The position numbers and the translations under genes are program-made. Below, in pieces: positions 7,531 to 15,798 of a DNA stretch of 64,000 nt. The notes beneath the pieces were generated by a model, which was not told the origin of the DNA, ran no database searches, and was given only the letters and a program-made list of their open reading frames with translations. Position 1 is the stretch's first letter; each line of letters opens with the position of its first letter. This DNA comes from Amycolatopsis roodepoortensis (GTDB taxonomy: Bacteria > Actinomycetota > Actinomycetes > Mycobacteriales > Pseudonocardiaceae): NCBI RefSeq assembly GCF_014873915.1, contig NZ_JADBEJ010000005.1:2108001-2172000 (forward strand). The letters run 5' to 3'.

Positions 7531-8766
7531 ATGCTCGCCGTCGAGGACCCCGCCACCGGACAACGGATCACGGCCGTCCCCGACTGCGGGCCCGCCGAGG
7601 TCGACAAAGCGGTCCGCGCCGCCGCCGGGGCATGGCCCGCTTGGCACGTCTCGGACCGGCACGCGGCGCTGACGTCGTGCGCGGTCGTCGTCGAGGAGGC
7701 CGCGCCCGTGCTGGCCCCCGTGCTCTCCGAAGAGCAGGGGAAACCGCTTCACGAGGCCGAAGCCGAGTTCGCCGAGGCGGCGTCGCGGTTCCGGTACTTC
7801 GCCGGGTTGCGGCCGGAACCGCGGGCCGACGGCGGCGGACCGGTCGCCGCGATCACGCCGTGGAACTTCCCCGTGCAGTCGGCCGTCGCGAAACTCGCGC
7901 CGGCGTTCGCCGCCGGGAACACGGTGGTGCTCAAGCCGTCGCCGCGTACCCCGCTCACCACGCTGCACCTCGGCCGGATGCTGGCGCAGGTGCTGCCGCC
8001 GGGCGTGCTGACCGTGCTCACCGGACGGGACCCCCTCGGCGAGTACTTGCTCGCCCATCCCGGGATCCGGCAGGTCGACTTCACCGGTTCGGCCGACACC
8101 GGGAAGCGGATGGCGGCCGCGCCGGAATGGCGGCGGCTGACGCTGGAGCTGGGCGGCAACGATCCCGCGATCGTCCTCCCCGGCACGGATCCGGCCGCGA
8201 TCGCGGAACGGCTCTTCTGGAGCGCGTTCGCCAACTGCGGTCAGCTCGGCGTGGCGGTCGAGCGGGTCTACGCCGTCGGGCCCGGCTACGACGGCGTCGT
8301 CGAGGCGCTCGCGGCCGTGGCGGCGCGAGTGGTGGTCGGTGACGGACGGACGCCCGGAACGCAGCTCGGCCCGGTGAACAACCGGCCGCGGTACGACCGC
8401 GTCACCGGTCTCACCGACGAGGCGCGGGCGGACGGCGCGCGGATCGTGACCGGCGGACCGCTCGACGGGCCCGGGTACTTCTTCGCCCCGGCGATCCTCG
8501 CCGAGGCGCACGACGGGATGCGAGTCGTGACCGAGGAACAGTTCGGCCCGGTGCTGCCGGTCGTCCGATGCTCCACAGTGGACGAAGCGGTCGGGCTGGC
8601 GAACGCCACGGCGCCCGGCTTGTGCGGTTCGGTGTGGGGCGCGGACGAGGAGTACGCCGCCGAAGTCGCGGCTCGGCTCGGCAGCGGGACGGTCCGGGTC
8701 AACGCGCACCTGGCGATGCCGGTGGGCTCGCGGTGGTCCGCGAGCCGAGCCGGCCTCAGGGCGTGA
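7531..8766 (+). CDS. Degenerate aldehyde dehydrogenase family protein lacking the catalytic Cys
   Basis: 411 aa, shorter than the usual 450-490. The start ATG has an excellent AAAGGAGG. NAD-binding features are present (TPWNFPV at 110-115, KPSPRTP, FTGSADTGK) and the general base is E206 in LELGG. The catalytic GQxC motif reads NCGQLG, with Gly240 where the nucleophile belongs; the nearest Cys, C236, is four residues early. The C-terminus stops at MPVGSRWSASRAGLRA, just after the conserved SGxG-like region, so the last 25-50 residues of the oligomerisation arm are missing. It overlaps the convergent gene by 11 nt. It is a pseudoenzyme or a decaying gene. No restoring frameshift was found. Confidence 0.8.
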   Translation: MLAVEDPATGQRITAVPDCGPAEVDKAVRAAAGAWPAWHVSDRHAALTSCAVVVEEAAPVLAPVLSEEQGKPLHEAEAEFAEAASRFRYFAGLRPEPRADGGGPVAAITPWNFPVQSAVAKLAPAFAAGNTVVLKPSPRTPLTTLHLGRMLAQVLPPGVLTVLTGRDPLGEYLLAHPGIRQVDFTGSADTGKRMAAAPEWRRLTLELGGNDPAIVLPGTDPAAIAERLFWSAFANCGQLGVAVERVYAVGPGYDGVVEALAAVAARVVVGDGRTPGTQLGPVNNRPRYDRVTGLTDEARADGARIVTGGPLDGPGYFFAPAILAEAHDGMRVVTEEQFGPVLPVVRCSTVDEAVGLANATAPGLCGSVWGADEEYAAEVAARLGSGTVRVNAHLAMPVGSRWSASRAGLRA

Positions 8767-10558
8767 TCGTCCGGACGTCCCACACCCAGACGCCGTCGAC
8801 GAACTCGGCGGGTTTCCGCAGCAGCAGGTCCACAGTGGTCCGGAAGGCGTCCTGGTGTTCGCGCGGGATCAGCACGAGCACGTCGGCGTTCCAGTACCGC
8901 AGATCCTCCAGCGCCTGCACCCGCTGCGATTCGGTGATCGTCGCCGGTACGCCGGTCTGCTTGATCTGGTCGAAGATGACCGACGTCGGCCGCTGGACGG
9001 CGCCGTAGCGGCCGCGTTTGTCGTCCGGGCCGCTCGGCCCGACGAAGTAGCCCTCCGGCATCGAATAACCGAGTCCCGCGTCGATCTGCCAGTGCAGCGG
9101 TTCGGATTCGCCGGAACTCGGCAACGGCACGGGTACCACGGTCCCGCCGGGCGCGACGTAGCTCCGCCAGGTGCCGTCGGCGAGGAACCGCGGTGTCGGC
9201 GGCCGTTCCTTGACGATCAGCTGCGTCGGCGCGATCGGCAGCAGGACCGCGATGACGACGCCGATCCACAGCAGCCGCAACGGGAATCGCCGCTCCCCCG
9301 GCACTTCGGGGAGTTTCGACGCGACCGCGTAGACGCGCTCGGTGGCCAACGCCAGCAGCGCGCCGATCAGCGGGATGCAGCCCATCGCGAGCCGCGATTC
9401 CAGCAGCGACTCGAACAGCGGCAGCTCCGAGAAGAGCTTCCACGGTCCCGGGATCCCGGTTTCCTCGTGCACCACGATGATCTGCACGCCGAGCGAGAGC
9501 CAAGCCATCACGAACATGGAGATCGCCAGCGCCCGCGCGAACGCCTCGCGCCACAGCCAGACGGTGATGACGACCATCAGCACGATCAACGGCCAGCCGA
9601 AGAAGGCGTTCTCCTCGGTGCGGTTCATCGACACGTCCGCGGCCGCCTGCGGCTGCCCGGCGACCGACTGCGTCGCGAACCGCGTGAACGCGGCCGTGTC
9701 GTTCCCCACCGGGCCGTGCTCGATCGCCTGGTAGCTCTGCGGGCCGAAGAACTGCCACCACAGCGGGAAAGCGCACAGCACGAGCGCCACGAGGACCCCG
9801 ATGCCGACGCCGATCCCCAGCGGTTTCGCCATCGGCGGGAACTCGCGGTGGTTCGTCGCGAAGTAGGCGATGGCGAAGATCGCGAACGCCATCGCGAAGA
9901 TCAGCAGCGGTTCCTCGCCGAGGAAGATCTGGTACGCCGCCAGCAGGCCGAGGAAGATCCCGTTGCGGACGGGGCGTTCGCCGCGCGCGATCTTGAAGAC
10001 CAGCAGCGCGATGAACGGCAGGACGAACCACGCGACGAAGTTCGGGTGCGCGTTGCCGTGCGAGATCATCGGCGGGGCGAAACCGACGAAGGCGCCGCCG
10101 ATGGCCGCGCCGACCCGGTGGGTGACCAGATGCCGCGAGAACACCCAGTACCAGGCGGCCGCGGTGCCGGCGAGACCACCGGTGAGCGCGATGGCCCAGG
10201 TGACCGTCGGGCCGAAGGTCAGCGTGACCGGCGCGAGCGGGATGCCGATGCCGAGCATGGCCGTGTTGGCCATCAGGTTCACGCCGAGCGGATTGTTCTG
10301 GAAATGCGTGCTGAGCGGATTCCTCAGATGCAGCACGTTGTCCGCGGTGACGGAGAAGAACCACTCCCACAGGTTCTGGTCCGACGCGCTGTTCCAGAGA
10401 TAGCCCTCCTCGAGGTCGAGCCAGAGCCCGTTGTAGAGCAGGAAGGCGAACAGCAGGAAGCCGCCCATGATGGCGGCGTCGGCGGCGGCGAACCGGCGGG
10501 GTCTCGTGGGAGTCTTCTCGCTCTCCATCGCCTCAGCCTCAGCCTGGAAAAGACTCAC
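8756..10558 (-). CDS. Large polytopic membrane protein, GT-C/YfhO-like
   Basis: 600 aa from a GTG with GAGG 7 nt upstream; an ATG at 10528 is an alternative. About 11-12 hydrophobic segments fill residues 25-425, and a soluble C-terminal domain of about 170 residues follows (from about PTPRFLADGTWRSYV). The layout, with an acidic pair after the first helix (LWLDLEEGY) and an extracytoplasmic tail, resembles GT-C glycosyltransferases acting on polyprenyl-linked sugars. The donor and acceptor cannot be predicted. It begins 9 nt after the serpin stop, so the two are probably one transcript. It overlaps the degenerate dehydrogenase gene by 11 nt at the 3' end. Confidence 0.7.
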   Translation of the reverse strand: MSLFQAEAEAMESEKTPTRPRRFAAADAAIMGGFLLFAFLLYNGLWLDLEEGYLWNSASDQNLWEWFFSVTADNVLHLRNPLSTHFQNNPLGVNLMANTAMLGIGIPLAPVTLTFGPTVTWAIALTGGLAGTAAAWYWVFSRHLVTHRVGAAIGGAFVGFAPPMISHGNAHPNFVAWFVLPFIALLVFKIARGERPVRNGIFLGLLAAYQIFLGEEPLLIFAMAFAIFAIAYFATNHREFPPMAKPLGIGVGIGVLVALVLCAFPLWWQFFGPQSYQAIEHGPVGNDTAAFTRFATQSVAGQPQAAADVSMNRTEENAFFGWPLIVLMVVITVWLWREAFARALAISMFVMAWLSLGVQIIVVHEETGIPGPWKLFSELPLFESLLESRLAMGCIPLIGALLALATERVYAVASKLPEVPGERRFPLRLLWIGVVIAVLLPIAPTQLIVKERPPTPRFLADGTWRSYVAPGGTVVPVPLPSSGESEPLHWQIDAGLGYSMPEGYFVGPSGPDDKRGRYGAVQRPTSVIFDQIKQTGVPATITESQRVQALEDLRYWNADVLVLIPREHQDAFRTTVDLLLRKPAEFVDGVWVWDVRTITP

Positions 10559-10567
10559 TGACCGTCC

Positions 10568-11644
10568 TCACGGCTCGACTACGCGGGCGAGAAAGTAGAT
10601 CACACCCGTCGAGGCGTGCCTGACGAGCAGAAGGAACGGCCGATCGACGGCGACTTCGAGCGGTTCGTCGACGATGAGCGACGTCAATCGCATCAGCACC
10701 GCCGTCGCGGCGGCGCCTTCGAGGCCTTGTTCGTCGATGCGGAGCACGGACTGGTGGACGACCTCGGACACTTCGAGCCGGTCGTCGTCGGCGAGCCCGG
10801 TGAGGTCGGCGCCGGCGGTGAACATCGTCCGCACACCGAGTTCCTGGAGTTTCGCCGTCAGCGGGCTGTCGACGTCGAGGTCGAGTTTCGGCAGCGACAG
10901 GGCGATGGTCTTGGACCGCGTGTTCTCCAGCAGCCGCGCCAGCTTGCCCGCGTCGAGCTCGGCGTCGTCGAGATCGCCGTCCGGCAGCAGGACGATCGCC
11001 TCCACCCCGCCCTCGGCACCGAGGCGGACGACCTGCCAGCCGTCCTCGTGGGTGTGGTCGAGCTGCTTTTCGAGCCACATCGTCGGCACCGTACGGGTGC
11101 CGGACGGCGCGTGGAAGTCGGCGGGCGCGGTGTTGTCACTCGAGAACGGGTTGGTCCAGGCGGTTTTGAGATACAGGGCGTTGACGATCGCGGCGACGGT
11201 GTCCCGCGCGACGGTCCCCGGCTTCAGCAGTTCGGGGATCAGTTCGCGGGTGGCCTCGGCGACGTCGGCGTTGATCAGCCGCCGCGCGGCCTCCGGATCG
11301 TCGCCGAACGGGGCGCTTTCGACCTTCCCGCCCGGCCAGGTGGCGAGCTCCTCGCGGAAGGAGTCCTCGAGCGGGAGCCCGTCCCAGGCCCAGAGCGTGT
11401 TCGCGACCGCGAGTTCGGGACCGTCGTCGAGCAGCGACGAGGCCTTGCCCAGCAGGTCGGCCAGCTCGTCCGGGTCGCCGAGCAGCGCGATCAGCTCTTC
11501 TCTGGTCTTGCCCTTGGCGGCCTGGGTCACCAGGCCGAGCGCGCTCGCGATCGAGTACGGCGAGAAGCACGCGTTCTCCGCGCGGCTCGCCAGCACCCGA
11601 TAGAGGTCCAGACCAAACCGGAGGTGGCTTTCGACAGCGCCCAT
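10568..11644 (-). CDS. Serpin family protease inhibitor
   Basis: 358 aa, a complete serpin domain, with the start at the ATG ending at 11644 (MGAVESHLRFGLDLYRVL). The shutter and breach regions are recognisable (NACFSPYSIASALGL near 24-38; ALYLKTAWTNPF near 156-167). The reactive-centre hinge at about 305-316 reads EQGLEGAAATAV, the small-residue pattern of inhibitory serpins, followed by LMRLTSLIVDEPLE and the conserved RPFLLLV. By length the scissile bond would be near Thr321-Ser322, but the loop is longer than in alpha-1-antitrypsin, so P1 is uncertain. No signal peptide is visible, suggesting a cytoplasmic target. It is co-directional with the downstream membrane protein gene. Confidence 0.92.
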   Translation of the reverse strand: MGAVESHLRFGLDLYRVLASRAENACFSPYSIASALGLVTQAAKGKTREELIALLGDPDELADLLGKASSLLDDGPELAVANTLWAWDGLPLEDSFREELATWPGGKVESAPFGDDPEAARRLINADVAEATRELIPELLKPGTVARDTVAAIVNALYLKTAWTNPFSSDNTAPADFHAPSGTRTVPTMWLEKQLDHTHEDGWQVVRLGAEGGVEAIVLLPDGDLDDAELDAGKLARLLENTRSKTIALSLPKLDLDVDSPLTAKLQELGVRTMFTAGADLTGLADDDRLEVSEVVHQSVLRIDEQGLEGAAATAVLMRLTSLIVDEPLEVAVDRPFLLLVRHASTGVIYFLARVVEP

Positions 11645-11781
11645 GCCGCAGACCGTACCGTGGACGGGGCCGCCCGTCTCCTGTCCGAAAGTTCCGCCTT
11701 GTCCGCGGGGCGGCGCCGAGGCGACCGTCGGGCGACGCGGTTGGCGGCGACCTGCCCGGCCGTGCGGGCGAGCAGGTGAAG

Positions 11782-11842
11782 GCATGTCGCGAAAGCCACT
11801 TTCGGGACACCAGACGTCGCGAAAGTGGCTTTCGCGACATGC
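11782..11842. repeat. Hairpin repeat, GCGAAAGCCACTTTCG superfamily (TCGCG subtype)
   Basis: Arms 11782-11808 and 11816-11842 (27 bp, one mismatch) enclose a 7-nt loop. Each arm is itself a near palindrome: GCGAAAGCCACTTTCG on one side and GCGAAAGTGGCTTTCG on the other. A second copy of this subtype is at 40742-40796. It is one of three hairpins filling the 348-bp region upstream of the serpin. Confidence 0.9.
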
Positions 11843-11877
11843 TCGGCGGCCGCTGGGCCGGTCACCGACTCCCCCGG

Positions 11878-11932
11878 CGTTGCGAAAGCCACTTTCGCAA
11901 CCTTCAACGTTGCGAAAGTGGCTTTCGCAACG
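11878..11932. repeat. Hairpin repeat, GTTGCGAAAG subtype
   Basis: Perfect 24-bp arms (11878-11901 and 11909-11932) enclose the 7-nt loop CTTCAAC. The copies at 44628 and 61136 carry GTTGAAG, the reverse complement, so this copy is in the opposite orientation. Confidence 0.92.
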
Positions 11933-11933
11933 T

Positions 11934-11999
11934 CGGCTGAGTCCTCGTGAGTGGTAAGGACGGTTAGAACCGTCCTTACCACTCACGAGGACTCAGCCG
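11934..11999. repeat. Hairpin repeat, GTGAGTGGTAAGGACGGTT family, with 32-bp arms
   Basis: Arms 11934-11965 and 11968-11999 are perfectly complementary over 32 bp with a 2-nt spacer (AG). The right arm includes the dgt stop codon at 11993-11995, so the element probably ends the dgt transcript. Three more copies are at 22626, 40866 and 53109. Confidence 0.92.
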
Positions 12000-13261
12000 T
12001 GGCGGCCCGTATGCCAGGCGTGCCACGCGTAGGCCTGCGCGTCCGTGAGCGACGCCACCTGGTCGACGACCACGCGCAGCCGGGCCGCGTCGTCCGAGGC
12101 GGCCTCCCACGCGGGCAGGAACAGGCCGTCCAGCGAATCGGGCGCGCGGCGGCACAGCGCGACGACCAGCTCGCCGAGCATCTGGCGCTGGCCGTCCTGC
12201 ATCGCGAGACGCCGCTTGTCACTCATCACGTACCGCAGCGCGAGCGCCTTGAGCAACGCGACCTCGGCCGCGACCTGCTCCGGGATGACCAGCCGCGCGG
12301 CGTAGCGGCTCAACGGCCCTTCGCCGTACACCTGCCGTGTCGCGCCGACGACGGCCGTCGCGAACCGGCCGACCAGCTCGCTCGTCAGCCGCTTCAACGC
12401 GACCTGAGCCTTGAGCGACCCGTCGAGCCCCGGTTCGCTGAGCTCGGCGACCACCGGCAGGTCGAGCAGTTCCTTCGCCGCACCCTCCAAAGTGGACTGC
12501 GACCGGTGCGAAAACCGCCGCGCCGCCTCGGCCACCGCCGCGCGTTCCTCCGGGTCGGCCAGCACGCGCAACGAGATCCGCCCGGCAAGCACTCCGTCTT
12601 CGACGTCGTGCACGGAATAGGCGACGTCGTCGGACCAGTCCATGATCTGCGCTTCCAGGCAGGTGCGGCGCTCCGGCGCCCCTTCCCGGACCCACGCGAA
12701 CACCTCGGCGTCGTCGGCGTAGACGCCGTACTTCGCATTGCCTTCTTCACGTTGCCACGGGTACTTCATCGAGGCGTCGAGACAGGCGCGGGTGAGGTTC
12801 AGCCCGCCGACGAGCCCCCCTTCGAGCAGGACCTTGGGCTCCAGCCTGGTCAGGATCCGGAGTGTCTGCGCGTTGCCCTCGAAACCACCGCAGGGGTGGG
12901 CGACCTCGTTCAGCGCGCGCTCGCCGTTGTGCCCGAACGGCGGATGCCCGATGTCGTGCGCGAGGCCCGCCGTGTCCACCAGGTCCGGATCCGCGCCCAG
13001 CTCGTCCGCGATACCCCTGCCGATCTGCGCGACCTCCAGCGAATGTGTCAGCCGCGTGCGGGGCACACCGCTGACCTCGGCCCCTTCACCCGGGCCGACC
13101 ACCTGGGTCTTGCCCGCCAGCCGGCGCAGCGCGGCCGAGTGCAGCACTCGGGCGCGATCACGCGCGAAGGCGCTCCGCCCGTCCGCGGCGCCTTCCAACG
13201 CCGCGCCCTTGGGCCGCTCGGGCAGCAGGCGCGCCCTGTCGGCCTCGGTGTAGGTGTCCAC
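11993..13261 (-). CDS. dgt: Deoxyguanosinetriphosphate triphosphohydrolase
   Basis: 422 aa, the usual length for actinobacterial dGTPase-like proteins. It hydrolyses dNTPs to deoxynucleoside and triphosphate, controlling dNTP pools in the cytoplasm. The HD-domain metal ligands are visible in RTRLTHSLEVAQIG (His) and AGLAHDIGHPPFGHNGE (HD). The N-terminal ARDRARVLHSAALRRLAGKTQV segment is typical of the family. In M. tuberculosis dgt (Rv2344c) follows dnaG directly; here the sigma factor, decarboxylase, dehydrogenase, membrane protein and serpin genes separate them. The 3' end lies inside a 32-bp-arm hairpin. Confidence 0.95.
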   Translation of the reverse strand: MDTYTEADRARLLPERPKGAALEGAADGRSAFARDRARVLHSAALRRLAGKTQVVGPGEGAEVSGVPRTRLTHSLEVAQIGRGIADELGADPDLVDTAGLAHDIGHPPFGHNGERALNEVAHPCGGFEGNAQTLRILTRLEPKVLLEGGLVGGLNLTRACLDASMKYPWQREEGNAKYGVYADDAEVFAWVREGAPERRTCLEAQIMDWSDDVAYSVHDVEDGVLAGRISLRVLADPEERAAVAEAARRFSHRSQSTLEGAAKELLDLPVVAELSEPGLDGSLKAQVALKRLTSELVGRFATAVVGATRQVYGEGPLSRYAARLVIPEQVAAEVALLKALALRYVMSDKRRLAMQDGQRQMLGELVVALCRRAPDSLDGLFLPAWEAASDDAARLRVVVDQVASLTDAQAYAWHAWHTGRHG

Positions 13262-13300
13262 CCGACCAGACTAAACGTGCTCACCGACACTTATCGGGCG

Positions 13301-13954
13301 TCAGACCTCGCCGGTACCGAACAGACTGTCCGCCGGCGACTTCGTGAGGCGGTAGTACAGCAGCGCGCCGGTCTCGCGGACGATGTAGCGCGCCTGCGTC
13401 TCACGGGTCTGCACGATCGGGCCGCGATGGGTGGGCGACGTCCAGGTCTCGAGCCCGAGGTCGTCGGCCATCACCCGCGCGCGGAAGGAGTGCCACGGGT
13501 CGCTGACCAGCACGGCGGTCTTCCAGCCCCGTTTCTGCACCTGCTCGGCGACCGCGCGGAGGCTCCGCAGCGTGTCGCTGCCCTCGCCGACCGGCAGTGT
13601 CGCCGACGGGGGAACGCCGCGTTTGCGCAGCCACTGCGCACCCGCGTGCGCCTCGGTGTAGTTGTCGTCCGCCTTCTTGCCGCCCGCGGTGACGATCACC
13701 TTCGCCACGCCCTGGTCGTACAGCGTCTTCGCCTTGGCCAACCGGGCCTGGAAGATCTCCGACGGCCTGCCGTTGTACTGGGCCGCGCCGAGCACCACGA
13801 TGACATCGGCCCGGTCGCGCACGTCCTCACGCGCGACCTGCCAGACCCGGAACGCCGTTCCGCCGATCACCGCGACGACGACCAGCAGGAATCCCGCCAC
13901 TATCCGGCGAAGCCAGTTCGCGCGAGTCGGTTTCGTCCGTTCGGCGGTACTCAC
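13301..13954 (-). CDS. YdcF/SanA-like DUF218 membrane protein
   Basis: 217 aa. The start is the GTG ending at 13954 (VSTAERTKP). One N-terminal membrane anchor (IVAGFLLVVVAVIGGTAF, about 18-35) precedes a DUF218 domain with VIVVLGAAQYNGRPS, VIVTAGGKKADDNYTEA and VGEGSDTLRSLRAVAEQV, the family's conserved acidic and glycine motifs. DUF218/YdcF proteins affect envelope integrity and may act on polyprenyl-phosphate intermediates, but their reaction is not settled. It lies downstream of the response regulator in the same direction with a 32-nt gap, so read-through is possible. Confidence 0.85.
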   Translation of the reverse strand: MSTAERTKPTRANWLRRIVAGFLLVVVAVIGGTAFRVWQVAREDVRDRADVIVVLGAAQYNGRPSEIFQARLAKAKTLYDQGVAKVIVTAGGKKADDNYTEAHAGAQWLRKRGVPPSATLPVGEGSDTLRSLRAVAEQVQKRGWKTAVLVSDPWHSFRARVMADDLGLETWTSPTHRGPIVQTRETQARYIVRETGALLYYRLTKSPADSLFGTGEV

Positions 13955-13986
13955 GTGGGTGATTCTCGCAGAGCGGGGAGTCGATC

Positions 13987-14592
13987 TCAGAGCCAGCCGT
14001 GCTCTTCCGCGAGCCGTACCGCCTCGGCCCGGGTCCTCGCCCCGGTCTTGCCCATCGCGGCCGAAAGATGGTTGCGCACGGTCCCTTCGGAAAGGTGCAG
14101 CCCACGGGCGATGTCGGCCACCGTGCGGCCGTCCTTGGCGGCTCTGAGGACGTCGTGTTCGCGTCCGGTGAGCGGGCTCGCGCCAGTGGCGAGCGATTCC
14201 GCGGCGAGTGCGGGATCGACCACCCGGAGCCCGCCGTGGACCCGCCGGACGGCGTCCACGAGCTGCTCCGGCGGAGCGTCCTTGACGACGAACCCCACGG
14301 CCCCCGCGGCCATCGCCCGCGAGAGATAGCCGGGCCTGCCGAAGGTGGTGCAGATGATGATCCGGCACAGCGGAAGCGCGCCGTGCAGCTCGGCGGCGGC
14401 TTCGAGACCGTCCTTGCCCGGCATCTGGACGTCCAGCAGCGCGACGTCCGGGGCGGTCTCCTTCGCCCGCTGGAGCACTTCGTCACCCGAGCCGACCTGG
14501 GCGACCACCTCGATGTCGGCTTCCAGGCCGAGCACGGTGGCCAACGCCCCGCGCACCATCGCCTGGTCGTCGGCGAGCAGGACCCGGATCAC
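13987..14592 (-). CDS. LuxR/NarL-family response regulator
   Basis: 201 aa. The start is the GTG at 14592, whose GTGA overlaps the kinase stop. The receiver domain has DD at residues 9-10, the phosphorylation site in VALLDVQMPGKDG and the conserved Lys in GFVVKDAPPEQL. The C-terminal HTH (LTGREHDVLRAAKDGRTVADIARGL and SEGTVRNHLSAAMGKTGA) is the GerE/LuxR type. It pairs with the DesK-type kinase encoded just upstream and probably controls the ABC exporter genes at the head of the operon, the usual arrangement in DesKR-like loci. Confidence 0.93.
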   Translation of the reverse strand: MIRVLLADDQAMVRGALATVLGLEADIEVVAQVGSGDEVLQRAKETAPDVALLDVQMPGKDGLEAAAELHGALPLCRIIICTTFGRPGYLSRAMAAGAVGFVVKDAPPEQLVDAVRRVHGGLRVVDPALAAESLATGASPLTGREHDVLRAAKDGRTVADIARGLHLSEGTVRNHLSAAMGKTGARTRAEAVRLAEEHGWL

Positions 14593-15785
14593 GCGCGGCC
14601 TCCCGTGGGTTCGGAGAGTGGCGCGGGCGCGCCGCTCCGGAAGGCGGACTCGGGTACCTCCGCCCGGAGGAGCCATCCTCCCCCAGGCGGCGTGGTGGCG
14701 GTCAAGGTCCCGCCGACCGCGTCCAACCGTTCGGTGAGACCGCGCAGGCCGTTGCCCGCCGCCGCCTCGCCGCCGGCACCGTCGTCCTCGACTTCCAGCC
14801 AGGTCCTGCCGAAGCGGACTTTCACCCGTTTCGCCCCGGAATGCCGGATCACGTTGGTGACCGCTTCCCGCAGCACGTAACCGAAAGTGCGCTGCAGGGC
14901 GGGATCGACGTTGTCCACCGCGTGCGGCAAATCCGCGTCGATCTCAGCCGCCCGCAATGCCGCCCGCGCCCCGGCGACCTCCGCCGACAGCGACACCTCG
15001 CGATATTCGGAGACCGTGGCCCGGATGTCCGAGAGCGCGCTGCGGGTCAGGCCCTCGACCTCGCGGATCTCCTGCAGCGCGCGGGGGTCGTCCTTGCCGC
15101 TCTCCAGGATCCGGCGGGCGAGCCCCGCCTTGACCGTGATGGTGGTGAGGCTGTGGCCGAGGATGTCGTGCAGATCCCGCGCCAGGCGTTCGCGTTCGCC
15201 CGCCACCGCGAGCGTCGCGATCTCCTGGTTCGCCGCCTCCAGTTTCCGCACCGCCCGGACCAGGTTCGCCATGAAGAACATCGCCGCGGTGATCGAGGCG
15301 ACCGCCACAAGGTCGCCGAAATCGTCCTTCCCGACGGCCAGGTGGACGGCCAGCACCAGCAGCAGGGCGCCGCCGTCCAGGATCAACGCCCACGCCGGCG
15401 GCAGCGTGAAGGCCAGCACCGCCGTGGCGTAGATCAGGACGTACGGGTTGTTGTCGTGCAGGAACACCAGGGCGAGACCGAGGAGCAGCATCACCACCGA
15501 GAAGACGTAGGTCGTCTTCCGCCGGGAAGGCCGCAGGACGAGCGGGAACAGCAGATAGCAGGCGCCGTAGGCGATCAGGAGACCGACGATCACCAGCTTG
15601 TCCGGGGTGATCCCGTGGGTGGTCAGCTCGACCAGCGCCGGGATGAAGCTCGGCAGGACGCAGGCGGTCCCGAGAATCGCCCACCGTCCGGGCCGGGGCC
15701 CCCGCCCGGTCCGCGGCGGCATGTCCGACCACCAGTTCTCCCGGTCGCCCAACCCCGTTCTCACCCTGCCCGGGTACTCGTTCAC
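14589..15785 (-). CDS. DesK-type sensor histidine kinase
   Basis: 398 aa from the GTG at 15785, which follows AAGGG by 7 nt just after the permease stop; an ATG at 15812 would overlap the permease. Five to six membrane helices (about 45-195) precede the HisKA_3 motif ERERLARDLHDILGHSLTTI with the phosphoacceptor His, and an HATPase domain with REAVTNVIRHSGA, a DDGAGG box and GNGLRGLTERLDAVGGT. The DLHDxxGHxLT form is standard for this class. It is translationally coupled to the response regulator and lies 13 nt after the ABC permease. The signal is unknown; membrane or cell-wall stress is typical for the group. Confidence 0.93.
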   Translation of the reverse strand: MNEYPGRVRTGLGDRENWWSDMPPRTGRGPRPGRWAILGTACVLPSFIPALVELTTHGITPDKLVIVGLLIAYGACYLLFPLVLRPSRRKTTYVFSVVMLLLGLALVFLHDNNPYVLIYATAVLAFTLPPAWALILDGGALLLVLAVHLAVGKDDFGDLVAVASITAAMFFMANLVRAVRKLEAANQEIATLAVAGERERLARDLHDILGHSLTTITVKAGLARRILESGKDDPRALQEIREVEGLTRSALSDIRATVSEYREVSLSAEVAGARAALRAAEIDADLPHAVDNVDPALQRTFGYVLREAVTNVIRHSGAKRVKVRFGRTWLEVEDDGAGGEAAAGNGLRGLTERLDAVGGTLTATTPPGGGWLLRAEVPESAFRSGAPAPLSEPTGGRA

Positions 15786-15798
15786 CGGTTCACCCTTC

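Noticed and set aside
8700..8800. Frameshift restoring the dehydrogenase C-terminus
   Set aside because: Neither alternative frame beyond 8766 gives ALDH-like sequence; the region is the 3' end of the convergent membrane protein gene.
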